Origin: Pseudomonas prosekii
GTDB taxonomy: Bacteria > Pseudomonadota > Gammaproteobacteria > Pseudomonadales > Pseudomonadaceae
Assembly: GCF_900105155.1 (NCBI RefSeq)
Contig: NZ_LT629762.1
Span: forward strand, 3,872,501-3,936,500
Reading direction: 5' to 3'
DNA length: 64,000 nucleotides
Shown: one piece after another, positions 1 through 11,663 of the stretch
Numbering within the stretch: the stretch's first letter is position 1
Layout: every line of letters starts with the position of its first letter
The notes under the pieces: model-generated
The model's input: the letters and a program-made list of their open reading frames with translations, nothing else
Told to the model about the DNA's origin: nothing
Database searches by the model: none
Translations under genes and position numbers: made by a program

Positions 1-2472
<2,472 letters not shown>

Positions 2473-2641
2473 TATAACACCCAAGCAATTTGACTACTCG
2501 AAAGAGCATCAGATTGCGGTGTGTGAAGACGCAATGAACCGAAAGTTCGACTGTGCACAAAGCCACACGCAAATACCGACAGCTGTCACATACCCAATTT
2601 GCTGAAGCGCGGCCCTCTGGCCACGATTTGGTACCCGAATT

Positions 2642-2757
2642 TCTTGACGACCATAGAGCCTTGGAACCACCTGATCCCATCCCGAACTCAGTAGTGAAAC
2701 GATGCATCGCCGATGGTAGTGTGGGGTTTCCCCATGTGAGAGTAGGTCATCGTCAAG
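2642..2757 (+). rRNA. rrf: 5S ribosomal RNA
   Basis: The 5S rRNA follows the 23S gene after a 170-bp spacer. It begins near CTTGACGACCATAGAGC, contains the conserved CCCGAACTCAGTAGTGAAAC and GTGTGGGGTTTCCCCATGTG segments, and its 3' end (GTCATCGTCAAG) pairs with the 5' end (CTTGACGAC), which closes helix I and fixes the boundaries to within two or three bases. Confidence 0.95.
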
Positions 2758-2768
2758 ATTAAATTCCG

Positions 2769-2806
2769 AAACCCCTATCTGCGTATGCAGGTAGGGGTTT
2801 TGTTTG
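2769..2806 (+). terminator. Intrinsic terminator of the rRNA operon
   Basis: A 12-bp stem (ACCCCTATCTGC / GCAGGTAGGGGT, one G-U pair) with a GTAT loop is followed by a T-rich run, eleven bases after the 5S 3' end. Confidence 0.9.
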
Positions 2807-2907
2807 TCCGGTGGAAAAGTACCTGAATCCTTCCTCACAAATTTGCACAGTTATTTTCGGTTCAGGCCACTAGAATAGGCCCACCTTTTTCGGAACAAGA
2901 GTCTCAT

Positions 2908-3567
2908 ATGCCAGATCCGGTTGACGCCCCAAGGCTGTCAGACTTACCGCTGGACGACTTGATAGCGTGTCATGAGTGCGACCTGCTGATGCGCAAGCCC
3001 GAACTCGCCCATGGCGAGAAAGCGCTCTGTCCACGCTGCGGTTATGAGCTCTATGCGCATCGGCACAATGTCATTCAGCGCAGCCTCGCCTTGGTCATCG
3101 CCGCACTGTTGTTATACATCCCGGCGAACTTTTTACCGATCATGCAGCTCAATCTACTCGGGCAAACGTCGCAAGACACTGTCTGGTCTGGCGTCCTCGG
3201 CCTGTTCAATACCGGCATGCAAGGCGTTGCAGTGGTCGTGTTCCTGTGCAGCATGGGCATTCCATTACTGAAGTTGGTCTGTCAGTTGGCCGTGCTCCTG
3301 AGCATTCGCTTTAATGTCGGGCGCAGTTACGGCTTATTGCTCTATCGCATTTATCACCACCTTCGGGATTGGGGAATGCTCGAGGTTTACCTCATGGGCG
3401 TGCTGGTCGCGATCGTCAAGTTGGCCGATATGGCAGCCATCACCGTCAGTCTTGGCTTGGCGTGCTTCATCAGTTTGTTGTTGGTCCAGGTGTGGTTGGA
3501 GGTAGTGATGTCGCCTCACCAGATCTGGCAGGCTTTGTCAGGAGAGGATGCCCATGCGGGCGATTGA
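2908..3567 (+). CDS. pqiA: Paraquat-inducible protein A / LetA-type half protein, first copy
   Basis: A 219-residue inner-membrane protein of the PqiA/YebS (LetA) family, which works with MCE proteins to move lipids between inner and outer membranes. It begins with a zinc ribbon: CHECD near residue 21 and CPRCG near 41. About four membrane helices follow, the first containing the family signature LYIPANFLPIM. In E. coli the protein is about twice this length, with two such modules in one chain; here the modules are separate overlapping genes. The next gene starts inside its 3' end and the MCE partner follows, so the three form one operon. Paraquat induction is a historical name and nothing here shows it. 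Confidence 0.9.
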   Translation: MPDPVDAPRLSDLPLDDLIACHECDLLMRKPELAHGEKALCPRCGYELYAHRHNVIQRSLALVIAALLLYIPANFLPIMQLNLLGQTSQDTVWSGVLGLFNTGMQGVAVVVFLCSMGIPLLKLVCQLAVLLSIRFNVGRSYGLLLYRIYHHLRDWGMLEVYLMGVLVAIVKLADMAAITVSLGLACFISLLLVQVWLEVVMSPHQIWQALSGEDAHAGD

Positions 3568-4177
3568 TGCAGGCATTCTGATGTGTATCGAATGCCATGA
3601 GTTGAACAAGCAGCAACCGGACATCGACGAGCAGATCTGCACCCGTTGCGGTGCGCAAGTGCATGCCCGTCGGCCAAACAGCTTGAAGCGCACCTGGGCA
3701 TTACTGGTCACCGCCGCGATTCTCTACATCCCGGCGAATATGTTGCCGATCATGACCGTCAGCTCGCTGGGCAAAGGCGATCCGAGCACCATCATGTCCG
3801 GCGTGATTCAGCTGGTTCAGCACGGCATGATTCCGATTGCTGCCGTGGTATTTATCGCCAGCATCCTGGTGCCCACCTTCAAACTCGTCGGCATCGCGTT
3901 GCTGCTGTTTTCGGTGCAACGTCGCCAGCCTCTGTCGGCACGCCAGCGCATCGTGATGTACCGCTTTATCGAATTCATCGGCCGCTGGTCCATGCTCGAC
4001 ATCTTCGTGATCGCCATCCTGGTGGCGGTCGTGAATTTCGGACGGCTTGCCAGCGTCGAAGCCAACCTCGGCGCCATCGCCTTCGCCAGTGTGGTGATTT
4101 TGACCATGCTTGCCGCAGTTACTTTCGATCCCCGACTGATTTGGGATAACACGGAGTCGGACGACGACCATGACTGA
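3554..4177 (+). CDS. pqiA: Paraquat-inducible protein A / LetA-type half protein, second copy
   Basis: The second half-size PqiA/LetA protein, about 207 residues, parallel to the first: a zinc ribbon (CIECHEL, then CTRCG), the LYIPANMLPIM signature in the first helix and about four membrane spans. Two in-frame ATGs are available at 3548 and 3554. The ribosome binding site GGAGAGG at 3541-3547 is well spaced only for 3554, so that start is chosen. It overlaps the upstream gene by 14 bp and its stop overlaps the MCE gene start by 8 bp, a sign of translational coupling. The two modules presumably assemble into the equivalent of one full-length LetA. Confidence 0.88.
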   Translation: MRAIDAGILMCIECHELNKQQPDIDEQICTRCGAQVHARRPNSLKRTWALLVTAAILYIPANMLPIMTVSSLGKGDPSTIMSGVIQLVQHGMIPIAAVVFIASILVPTFKLVGIALLLFSVQRRQPLSARQRIVMYRFIEFIGRWSMLDIFVIAILVAVVNFGRLASVEANLGAIAFASVVILTMLAAVTFDPRLIWDNTESDDDHD

Positions 4178-6473
4178 TTTGCCTACCGCTAAAACCCGAC
4201 CGGCCTCCAACTGGTCTGCAATCTGGGTCCTGCCATTGATCGCCCTGATCATCGGCGGCTGGCTCGGCTGGCGTGCCTACAACGAAACCGGGATCGAGAT
4301 TCAAGTGCGCTTCGAAAGCGGCGAGGGCATCCAGGCCAACAAGACCGAAGTGGTCTACAAAGGCATGTCGGTCGGTAAGGTGAAGACTCTCAAACTCGAC
4401 GACGAAGGCAGCTCCAAAGGGGTGATCGCCACTGTCGAAATGAACAAGGACGTCGAGCAATACCTCAAGACCAGCACGCGTTTCTGGCTGGTCAAGCCGA
4501 GCGTCAGTCTGGCCGGTATCACTGGCCTGGAAACACTCGTGTCGGGTAACTACGTGGCCATCAGTCCCGGTGAAGGCGAGCCGACGCGCAAGTTCAAGGC
4601 GCTGGCCGAAGAACCGCCGCTGTCGGACTCCAAGCCCGGTCTGCACCTCACCATCAAGGCTGATCGTCTCGGTTCGCTGAATCGCGGCAGCCCGGTGTTC
4701 TACAAACAGATCAAAGTCGGCCAGGTCAAAAGCTACCTGTTGTCCGAGGATCAGAGCACGGTCGAGCTCAAGGTCTTTATCGAGCCGACTTACGCCAGCC
4801 TCGTGCGCAAACATACGCGGTTCTGGAACTCCAGTGGCATCAGCATTGACGCCAACCTGTCCGGCGTGAAAATCCGCAGCGAATCCCTGGCCAGCATCGT
4901 TGCCGGCGGCATCGCGTTCGCCACACCGGAGAATCGCAAGGACAGCCCGGCCACCGATCCGAGCCTGCCATTCCGGCTCTATGAAGACTTCGATGCGGCG
5001 GCAGCGGGGATTCGGGTCAAGGTCAAACTGAGTGATTTCGAAGGCCTGCAGGCTGGCCGCACGCCGGTTATGTACAAAGGCATTCAAGTCGGTAACTTGA
5101 AAGCGCTGAAGATTGATCCGGACCTGTCCGCTGCCACTGCCGAATTGACCCTTGATCCGCTGGCCGAGGATTACCTGGTCGCGGGCACGCAGTTTTGGGT
5201 GGTCAAGCCGTCGATTTCGCTGGCCGGCATCACCGGACTGGAAGCGCTGGTGAAGGGCAACTACATCGCCATTCGTCCCGGCGACAAGGGCGGCGAGCCG
5301 CAGCGCGAGTTCGTCGCGCGACCCAAGGCGCCGCCGCTCGACCTGCGTTCGCCGGGCTTGCACCTGGTGCTGTTCACCGAAAGCCTGGGTTCGCTGGAAG
5401 TCGGCAGCCCGATTCTCTACAAGCAGGTCAAAGTCGGTTCGGTGCAGAGCTATCAGTTCTCCAAGACCAAGAAACAATTGATCATCGGTGTGCACATCGA
5501 GAAGGAATACGAAGGACTGGTCAACGCCTCGACGCGCTTCTGGAACGCCAGCGGCGTCACGCTCAGCGGTGGTTTGACCGGCGGCATTCAGGTCAAAAGT
5601 GAATCGTTGCAAAGCCTGATGGCTGGCGGTATCGCTTTCGAAACCCCGGAAGCCAAAGCGCCGCTGCAAAAGAAGATCCCGCGTTTCCGTCTGTTCCCGA
5701 GTCACGACGAAGCGAACCAGAAAGGCGCTGTGGTCACCATCAAAGTTGATCGTGCAGACGGCTTGCGCACCGGCACGCCGATCCGCTTCAAGGGTCTGGA
5801 CGTCGGCAAGATCGAGGACGTCGACCTCACGGACGATTTGCAGTCAGTGATACTCACGGCGCGAATCACCGAAGTGCCGGAGCGCATTGCGCGGGTTGGC
5901 AGTCAGTTCTGGGTGGTCAAACCCGAGCTTGGGTTGATCAAGACCTCGAACCTGGAAACGCTGGTCACCGGTCAATACATCGAAGTGCAACCGGCGGCGA
6001 AAAACCAGGGGCCGCAGAAGAACTTCGTGGCGTTGGCCAATCCTCCAGAGCTGACCAAAGCCGAGGCCGGTTTGAGCCTGGTCTTGAGCGCGGCGCGTCG
6101 CGGCTCGCTGAAAACCGGGGTGCCGGTGACATACCGCGAAATCACCGTGGGCAAAGTGACCGGTTATGAACTGGGCCAAACCGCGGATCGCGTGTTGGTG
6201 CACATCCTGATCGAGCCGAAATATGCGCCACTGGTGCGCAGCGGCACGCGTTTCTGGAACAGCAGTGGATTTGGCTTCGATTACGGCTTGTTCAAAGGCG
6301 CGACGATGCGCACCGAATCGCTGGAAACCCTGATTCAGGGCGGCATCGCTTTTGCCACGCCGGACGGCGAGCGCATGGGCAACCCGGCGCGACCTGAGCA
6401 GACTTTCCCGTTGTTCGACAAGTTTGAGGATGAGTGGCTGACCTGGGCGCCGAAGATTTCACTCGGCAAGTAG
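4170..6473 (+). CDS. pqiB: Six-MCE-domain intermembrane lipid transport protein (PqiB/LetB type)
   Basis: A 767-residue protein with one N-terminal membrane anchor (about residues 15-37, WSAIWVLPLIALIIGG) followed by six MCE domains in the periplasm. Each is marked by a G-x-P-V-x-Y-K-x-x-x-V-G-x-V core: KTEVVYKGMSVGKV, SPVFYKQIKVGQV, TPVMYKGIQVGNL, SPILYKQVKVGSV, TPIRFKGLDVGKI and VPVTYREITVGKV. MCE rings stack into a hydrophobic tunnel bridging inner and outer membranes. E. coli PqiB has three such domains and LetB seven, so this is an intermediate form. The domains alternate in sequence type, which suggests growth by duplication of a two-domain unit. It closes the three-gene operon with the two PqiA halves. 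Confidence 0.92.
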   Translation: MTDLPTAKTRPASNWSAIWVLPLIALIIGGWLGWRAYNETGIEIQVRFESGEGIQANKTEVVYKGMSVGKVKTLKLDDEGSSKGVIATVEMNKDVEQYLKTSTRFWLVKPSVSLAGITGLETLVSGNYVAISPGEGEPTRKFKALAEEPPLSDSKPGLHLTIKADRLGSLNRGSPVFYKQIKVGQVKSYLLSEDQSTVELKVFIEPTYASLVRKHTRFWNSSGISIDANLSGVKIRSESLASIVAGGIAFATPENRKDSPATDPSLPFRLYEDFDAAAAGIRVKVKLSDFEGLQAGRTPVMYKGIQVGNLKALKIDPDLSAATAELTLDPLAEDYLVAGTQFWVVKPSISLAGITGLEALVKGNYIAIRPGDKGGEPQREFVARPKAPPLDLRSPGLHLVLFTESLGSLEVGSPILYKQVKVGSVQSYQFSKTKKQLIIGVHIEKEYEGLVNASTRFWNASGVTLSGGLTGGIQVKSESLQSLMAGGIAFETPEAKAPLQKKIPRFRLFPSHDEANQKGAVVTIKVDRADGLRTGTPIRFKGLDVGKIEDVDLTDDLQSVILTARITEVPERIARVGSQFWVVKPELGLIKTSNLETLVTGQYIEVQPAAKNQGPQKNFVALANPPELTKAEAGLSLVLSAARRGSLKTGVPVTYREITVGKVTGYELGQTADRVLVHILIEPKYAPLVRSGTRFWNSSGFGFDYGLFKGATMRTESLETLIQGGIAFATPDGERMGNPARPEQTFPLFDKFEDEWLTWAPKISLGK

Positions 6474-6497
6474 GGTTTGTGGTGGTTGTGCTGCCGC

Positions 6498-6584
6498 TAT
6501 CGCGAGCAAGCTCGCTCCCACAGTTTGATCGCATTCTCATGAAATAAACGCGGTCACCTGTGGGAGCGAGCCTGCTCGCGATGA
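6498..6584. repeat. REP palindrome pair
   Basis: Two inverted REP units (CGCGAGCAAGCTCGCTCCCA and the reverse TGGGAGCGAGCCTGCTCGCG) separated by about 35 bp, the usual head-to-head arrangement in fluorescent pseudomonads. It sits between the MCE gene and the mks operon terminator. Confidence 0.85.
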
Positions 6585-6613
6585 GGCCCTGAAACTCACA
6601 ACAAATCCCAAGC

Positions 6614-6657
6614 CATAAAAAAGGGCCGCGATCCAAACAGATCGCGGCCCTTTTTTT
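6614..6657. terminator. Bidirectional terminator between the pqi and mks operons
   Basis: A GC-rich stem (AGGGCCGCGATC / GATCGCGGCCCT) with a short loop lies between an A run and a T run. It can stop the pqi transcript on the plus strand and the convergent mks transcript on the minus strand. Confidence 0.88.
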
Positions 6658-6677
6658 GGCCTTTCAGTTAAAGCCGA

Positions 6678-9518
6678 TCAAACCGCGTCCAGCTCCGGCT
6701 CATCCGCTCCCACGTTCACCGGCGCCTTCACCTCATCGTGGCGACGGATGTACTTCCAGTCCGACTCATCAATGTAGATGCCGTTTGGCCCGCTGCCACC
6801 TTCCAGGTCGATCGCCACACTGGCGCAAACCTGCGGTTTCACACTCGCCAGAATCGGCACGAAGCCCAGTTGCAGACTGGTTTCCAGCAGCGCTGCCTGG
6901 TTCTTCTCGTCGATATCTGCCGCCTCGTCGAGGTAGTACGGCAGGCGCACGCGACCGGCCTGGTCGCGGTCCATCAAGTGCAGCAACAAATACATGTTGG
7001 TCAGCGCCTTGATCGTCATCGTCGTGCCGTTCGATGCCGCGCCGTCGATGTCGGTGTGAATCACCGGTTGGCCGTTGACCTTGGTGATCTCGAACGCCAA
7101 TTCGAACAAATCTTTGAGCCCGAGCTGGTTGTGGTTCGCCGCCACCAGCCGCGCCAGGTATTCCTTGGCTTCTTCGTTCTTGTTGTCCTGATCGGCGCTT
7201 CGGCTCAGGTCGAACACCGACAGCGTTTCGCCTTCTTCATACTGGCCAGCGCTGTGGATGATCTGGTCGATGTGCTTGAGCGCTTCTTTGTTCGGCGCGA
7301 GGACGATGCGGAAGCTCTGCAGGTTGGAGACCTGACGCTTGTTGATCTCACGGTTGAACAGCGCCAGTTGATGCTCGAGGCTGTCGTAGTCGCTGCGAAT
7401 ATTGCGCAAGGTCCGCGCGATATCGGTAACCGCCGCACGGCGCGCCTTGCCGAGGGTCAGCGCTTCGTCGGTGCGGTGCGCATAGGCGTTGATCAGCAAT
7501 TGCAGACGCCGCTCCATGTCGTCTTCGCTGTCGAACTTGGCCACGCCCTTGAGGCGAACCTGCGCGTACAACGCTTCGATCTGCCCGTCGCTGCGCTGCA
7601 AACCCTGCCAACTGTCCTGATAGTCGTTGAGCAGCGGCAACAGGTTATCCATGGAATCGTCGATCGGGTCCATGAACGGCGTGCCGAACGGCAAGTCGGC
7701 CGGCAACAACTGGCGGCGGCGCAGGGCGTCGTCGAGGGTGCGTTGCTTGGCCTCCATGTCGCCGATCTGCCGCCCGACCAATTGCAGCTTGGCCGACAGT
7801 TGCTGGACGCGTTCGGTGAAGGCATCACTGGAACGCTTCAACTCTTCCTGCGCGGCTTCCATCTGCGCCAGTTGCTCAAGCTTGTCGTCTTCCTCGGCGC
7901 TCAGGGTTTGCGCGCGGCGGAAATCTTCCAGCGCTTTCTGCGCGTCCAGCACTTGCTGGTACAGCGCTTCAGTCTGAGTCTTGCTCGCCGCGCGGTCGGC
8001 TGCCACGGCTTGCTGGGTTTTCAGTTGCTTGAGTTCTTTGTCCAGGCGTTCTTTCTGGTCCCGCAACGCGGCGCGGTCCGCCAGGGCTTGCAGGGCCGGC
8101 GGCTCGATGTGCGAGATGTCGATCGACAGCCCCGGCACTTCGAAACGCTCACCTTTGAAGCCATCGAGAATCAGCTCCAGCGATTTCACCCACTGGCCGT
8201 CTTCATCGAGGGTAATCCCGTGTTCGCCCAACGGCAGGCTGAACAGCGCGCTGTTGAACAGACGCATAAGGCGCTCGACGTCTTGCTGTGAAAACTCTTC
8301 GCGCAGACGTGCGTAGCTGTTGTTGTCGGCATGATCGAGTTGCTGTTTCACCGACTTCAGGCGTTTTTCCAGTTCGCGCAAACGCTCTTCGAGGTCTTCG
8401 GCGCTGAACTGCCGCGACTGCGCCAGCGCACCGGCCAATTCGTCGTGCGCATCCTTGGCCGCGAGCAGTTGTTGCTCCAGAACCTTGACGTCAGTGACCA
8501 GGGCAAAACGATGCTTGAGCACCGACAATTCGCCGAGCCAGCGCTGGATGCCGGTGATTTCGCGCTCCAGGCGCATCAGTTCCTGAGTGCCGCCGCGCTG
8601 ATCGTTTTGCAGCGCGTCCTGCTCGTTGCGGTAATGTTCGGCCTGAATCGTCAGCTCTTCCTTGCGCGCACTGGCGTAGTCCGACCAAGTGCCGAGCAAC
8701 GAATCGAGCAGCGGCGAGATGCGATGCAGCTTGCCGCGCAGGATGTTGCGCTGGGCCACGCCCGACGCCAGCGCTTCAACCAACGGGCCGGCGGTAACCA
8801 GCGAGTTGTAGTCCTGTTCCATGCGTCGTACATCGCGGAAGGCTTCTTCGCACGCGGCGATGTAATCGACGCTACCGGAACGCAAGCTGTGCTCGAAGGC
8901 ATCGAGGAACAATTGCTTGAGCTTGGCCGCGGTGATTTCGCGCATGTGCAGCAAGTTGATGAACAACGCGCGGAAGGTCTTCAGGCTCTGCTCGCTGGTG
9001 GAACGCAGCGGAATCAGCGTCAGGTCCAGCGGCACCGACGTGTGGCCGCCCACCAGCAAACGGCGCAATTCATCAGGCTTCAGTTCGTAGGCTTTCAGGC
9101 CTTCGCGCTCAAGGTTGGTGAACAGTTCTTTCTGGCGCAGGCAGGTGTCGTTCTTCTGGTAATGCGCCAGGTCCAGCTTGCCGGCGTAGGCAAAGAACTG
9201 GTGACCGAAACCACCGCCCGGGCCGCGCCCGACCACGCCGATCACGTGTGGGCCGTGAGGCAGCGAAACTTCGACGAGGATGTAACTAGTGTCAGAGGCG
9301 AAGTAGAAACGTCGCGATTGCTCAAGGCTGTACTTGCCGAAACTCATGTCCGACATGCGCGCCAGAATCGGAAACTGCAAAGCGTTGATCGACGCCGATT
9401 TGCCGAGGTTGTTCGCGCCGTAGACTGACAACGGTTCTTCCAGCGGAAACAGGCCGAGGCTGTAACCGGCGGTGTTCAACAGGGCGAAGCGGCGAATGCC
9501 GTAGCGTTCCTTGCTCAT
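6678..9518 (-). CDS. mksB: Mks condensin ATPase subunit MksB (SMC-like)
   Basis: A 946-residue SMC-like ATPase of the MukBEF-like (Mks) condensins, which compact chromosomes by loop extrusion. A Walker A variant, GANNLGKS, lies near residue 35; the middle is Glu/Arg/Leu-rich coiled coil with a hinge-like break; the C-terminal head carries a Walker B-like YYLDEAADID. The coiled coil is much shorter than in MukB (about 1,480 residues), as expected for MksB. It is last in mksF-mksE-mksB, with a 4-bp ATGA overlap with mksE. Annotation pipelines sometimes swap the letters B and F; the name here follows biochemical use (B is the SMC subunit). No MksG/JetD nuclease gene is adjacent, unlike plasmid-defence Mks systems. 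Confidence 0.92.
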   Translation of the reverse strand: MSKERYGIRRFALLNTAGYSLGLFPLEEPLSVYGANNLGKSASINALQFPILARMSDMSFGKYSLEQSRRFYFASDTSYILVEVSLPHGPHVIGVVGRGPGGGFGHQFFAYAGKLDLAHYQKNDTCLRQKELFTNLEREGLKAYELKPDELRRLLVGGHTSVPLDLTLIPLRSTSEQSLKTFRALFINLLHMREITAAKLKQLFLDAFEHSLRSGSVDYIAACEEAFRDVRRMEQDYNSLVTAGPLVEALASGVAQRNILRGKLHRISPLLDSLLGTWSDYASARKEELTIQAEHYRNEQDALQNDQRGGTQELMRLEREITGIQRWLGELSVLKHRFALVTDVKVLEQQLLAAKDAHDELAGALAQSRQFSAEDLEERLRELEKRLKSVKQQLDHADNNSYARLREEFSQQDVERLMRLFNSALFSLPLGEHGITLDEDGQWVKSLELILDGFKGERFEVPGLSIDISHIEPPALQALADRAALRDQKERLDKELKQLKTQQAVAADRAASKTQTEALYQQVLDAQKALEDFRRAQTLSAEEDDKLEQLAQMEAAQEELKRSSDAFTERVQQLSAKLQLVGRQIGDMEAKQRTLDDALRRRQLLPADLPFGTPFMDPIDDSMDNLLPLLNDYQDSWQGLQRSDGQIEALYAQVRLKGVAKFDSEDDMERRLQLLINAYAHRTDEALTLGKARRAAVTDIARTLRNIRSDYDSLEHQLALFNREINKRQVSNLQSFRIVLAPNKEALKHIDQIIHSAGQYEEGETLSVFDLSRSADQDNKNEEAKEYLARLVAANHNQLGLKDLFELAFEITKVNGQPVIHTDIDGAASNGTTMTIKALTNMYLLLHLMDRDQAGRVRLPYYLDEAADIDEKNQAALLETSLQLGFVPILASVKPQVCASVAIDLEGGSGPNGIYIDESDWKYIRRHDEVKAPVNVGADEPELDAV

Positions 9519-10216
9519 GCGTCGGTCTCCTGTTCTTCGGCAATGGCGCGGGCCATGGCGTCTTCTTCGCTTTCTTCAGCGAAGTCGCTGAGATCGAGCG
9601 GGTCATCGGTTTCCAGCAGTTTTTCGTCACTGTCGTCATCGATCAACACTGGCACCGGCAGCGGCAACACGCTGTGCAGACTGGCCGCCAGATCGCGGTC
9701 CTGCTGAACCGACAGGCAGACATCGAGGAAACGGTGCATCGGCGGCAGAAAGCGGTAGATGCCGTTTTCTTCGCCGGCGAAACCGAGTTGCGTCATGCGG
9801 CGCATGATTTTTTCTTCGAGTTCTTCGACGGTCTGTACTTCGGCCTGAATGAACAGGTCGCGGTACTTCTCCAGCAGCGACGGCAATTCATCGCGTCCGA
9901 GGCTGCCACCGTCGAGCACGGCGACCGGGTCGCGGCCCTGATCGGCCAGATGCTCGACGAGGATGAAGGTGAACAGCGCCAGGCGTTGCGCGGTTTTATT
10001 CACCGCTGCGGCAGCGAGTTCCGGGACGAAGTAATAAAAGCCACGGGTGTCGCAGACCAATTCAAAACCCAGCGCGCGAAACAGCGTGCGGTACTGGTCC
10101 TGGAAGTTCGACAGTTGCGCGTACAGCTCCGGATCGCGGCGGCTGACGTGGTAGCCCTTGAACAGCTCGCGAAAAATCGGCGCCAGCTGAGACAGTTCGG
10201 ATAGATCAAGATGCAT
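9515..10216 (-). CDS. mksE: Mks condensin subunit MksE
   Basis: A 233-residue accessory subunit, the counterpart of MukE: a mostly helical winged-helix protein that bridges the kleisin and the ATPase. The N-terminal two thirds are folded; the C-terminus from about residue 185 is acidic and probably disordered (LIDDDSDEKLLETDD, EESEEDAMA). The ATG at 10216 is chosen over upstream in-frame codons because MHLDLSELSQLAPIFRELF begins the recognisable domain. It overlaps mksF by 11 bp and mksB by 4 bp. Confidence 0.88.
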   Translation of the reverse strand: MHLDLSELSQLAPIFRELFKGYHVSRRDPELYAQLSNFQDQYRTLFRALGFELVCDTRGFYYFVPELAAAAVNKTAQRLALFTFILVEHLADQGRDPVAVLDGGSLGRDELPSLLEKYRDLFIQAEVQTVEELEEKIMRRMTQLGFAGEENGIYRFLPPMHRFLDVCLSVQQDRDLAASLHSVLPLPVPVLIDDDSDEKLLETDDPLDLSDFAEESEEDAMARAIAEEQETDA

Positions 10217-11483
10217 TGGGGATGCTCGCAGAATCCTCGGCGGCGCTGTCGCGGGCCGAGAGCAGGGCGAAGGAGCGCAGGCTGACCTGATGCTCATGAG
10301 TGTGGTAATCGCGGCGTTCCAGACGTTCGCGTTTGAAGCGTTTTTCCCGCGACAGGCGCGAGAACCAGTAAAGCAATTCGTCGGTCGCGCCGTCCGGTTC
10401 CTGCTCCAGCAGCCAGGTCATCAGGTCCGGCATCGGCAGCGCGTCTTCGCAGCGTTCGAGCATTTCCCGGACCGTGCGCGGGGCGCGCGGCGCTTCACCT
10501 TTCTGGGTTTTATGCGCTTTGGGGAAACGCGCCGGTTTCGGCTCGAAACGCGCCAGCGCATACACGTAGGCTTCAACCTGACTGGCGCTGCCGAGGAAGG
10601 TGCTTTGCGGGCGAGTGAACATCGGCATGGCGGCTTGCGGCACTGCATCGATGCCTTTGCGACGAATCGCCGACAAGGCCAGCGCGGCGCCACGGGTGAC
10701 GGCGTTGTGGCGGCGCGCTTCTTCACGCAGCGGCAGCAGCAGTTCCCGGGCGTGACGCAACGTCAGTTGGGCGCTGGTCTGCATTTCGAGGATGCGCGCG
10801 TGGGTGCGCAGCAACATGTCGTCATCAACCAGATGACCGAGGCGCTGCTGCTCGGTGAGCATCTTCAGCAGAACGTTTTCGACCTTGCGCACGCCTTGCT
10901 CGAACGCACCGTCGGCGTTCACCAGTTGAATCATCGGCTCGACGTATTCGTCCCAGGTCGCCAGCACTTCGGCGTAACGCTGACGCAGCGGAATCTGTCG
11001 ATCGCTGGTCTTCGCGCGCTCGGCGACCGCGACCAGCGCCTGTTCATCGTTGGCGAGTTTCTTCAGCACATCGCGCACGCGCATGTCGAGCAGGCGCAAT
11101 TGGCGCGCCAGATCGTGGCCGTCGCGGATGTCGAAAGCGTCCTGGATGTAGCCGGCCAGACGTTCGAGGTGACGCAGATACGCTTCGATTTCCAGGCACA
11201 GGCCCAAGCGGTGCTCACGGCGCAGGTAGGCGAGGAAATCGTGGATCTGCGCGTTCAGCTCGAAACGGTTCGGGCTTTTCGCCACGGGCACCAGAATGTC
11301 GAGGCGGATCCACACGTCCAGCAGGCTGGTGATGTCCTGCGGGGTACTGTCCAGTTGCTGGGCGGCCAACTGTGAACGCAGTTCGTTGAGGCTCAAAGTG
11401 CCTTGGTCGAAGTGCTCGCACAGTGGCTCCAGAAGTGCCCAGTGTTCAGCGAGGGCGCGCAAGACGCGCTTGGGTTCGATCAT
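10206..11483 (-). CDS. mksF: Mks condensin kleisin subunit MksF
   Basis: A 425-residue kleisin of the Mks complex, first gene of the operon. The N-terminus (MIEPKRVLRALAEHW) looks like a winged-helix domain, followed by long amphipathic helices and a basic C-terminal region (SREKRFKRERLERRDYHTHEH). Kleisins close the SMC ring by joining the two ATPase heads. The ATG at 11483 has a poor ribosome binding site, but no better in-frame start is seen. The 180 bp upstream are shared with the divergent holD gene and should hold both promoters. Confidence 0.88.
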   Translation of the reverse strand: MIEPKRVLRALAEHWALLEPLCEHFDQGTLSLNELRSQLAAQQLDSTPQDITSLLDVWIRLDILVPVAKSPNRFELNAQIHDFLAYLRREHRLGLCLEIEAYLRHLERLAGYIQDAFDIRDGHDLARQLRLLDMRVRDVLKKLANDEQALVAVAERAKTSDRQIPLRQRYAEVLATWDEYVEPMIQLVNADGAFEQGVRKVENVLLKMLTEQQRLGHLVDDDMLLRTHARILEMQTSAQLTLRHARELLLPLREEARRHNAVTRGAALALSAIRRKGIDAVPQAAMPMFTRPQSTFLGSASQVEAYVYALARFEPKPARFPKAHKTQKGEAPRAPRTVREMLERCEDALPMPDLMTWLLEQEPDGATDELLYWFSRLSREKRFKRERLERRDYHTHEHQVSLRSFALLSARDSAAEDSASIPNAS

Positions 11484-11663
11484 CGGGATGGCCGGCTGGT
11501 TGTCGAATAAAAGCGGCGATTGTACTGCATCGCGCCCGTTGCGATTCACTCTCGGGACGGGCAGTCGTTGTTTGCAGGTTCAAGAGATCGATCAAGCGCG
11601 GGCGATCTTCGGCGAAGGGCGGTAGAATCAGCGCACTTTCAGTTATCCACAAGTGGCCGACCT

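Noticed and set aside
4119..5705. Long minus-strand frame of 528 codons opposite the MCE gene
   Set aside because: High-GC shadow of the MCE reading frame; composition (Arg/Gln/Asp-rich) and lack of motifs mark it as non-coding.
6738..8291. Long plus-strand frame opposite mksB
   Set aside because: Shadow of the mksB coding strand; no start signal and no recognisable domain.
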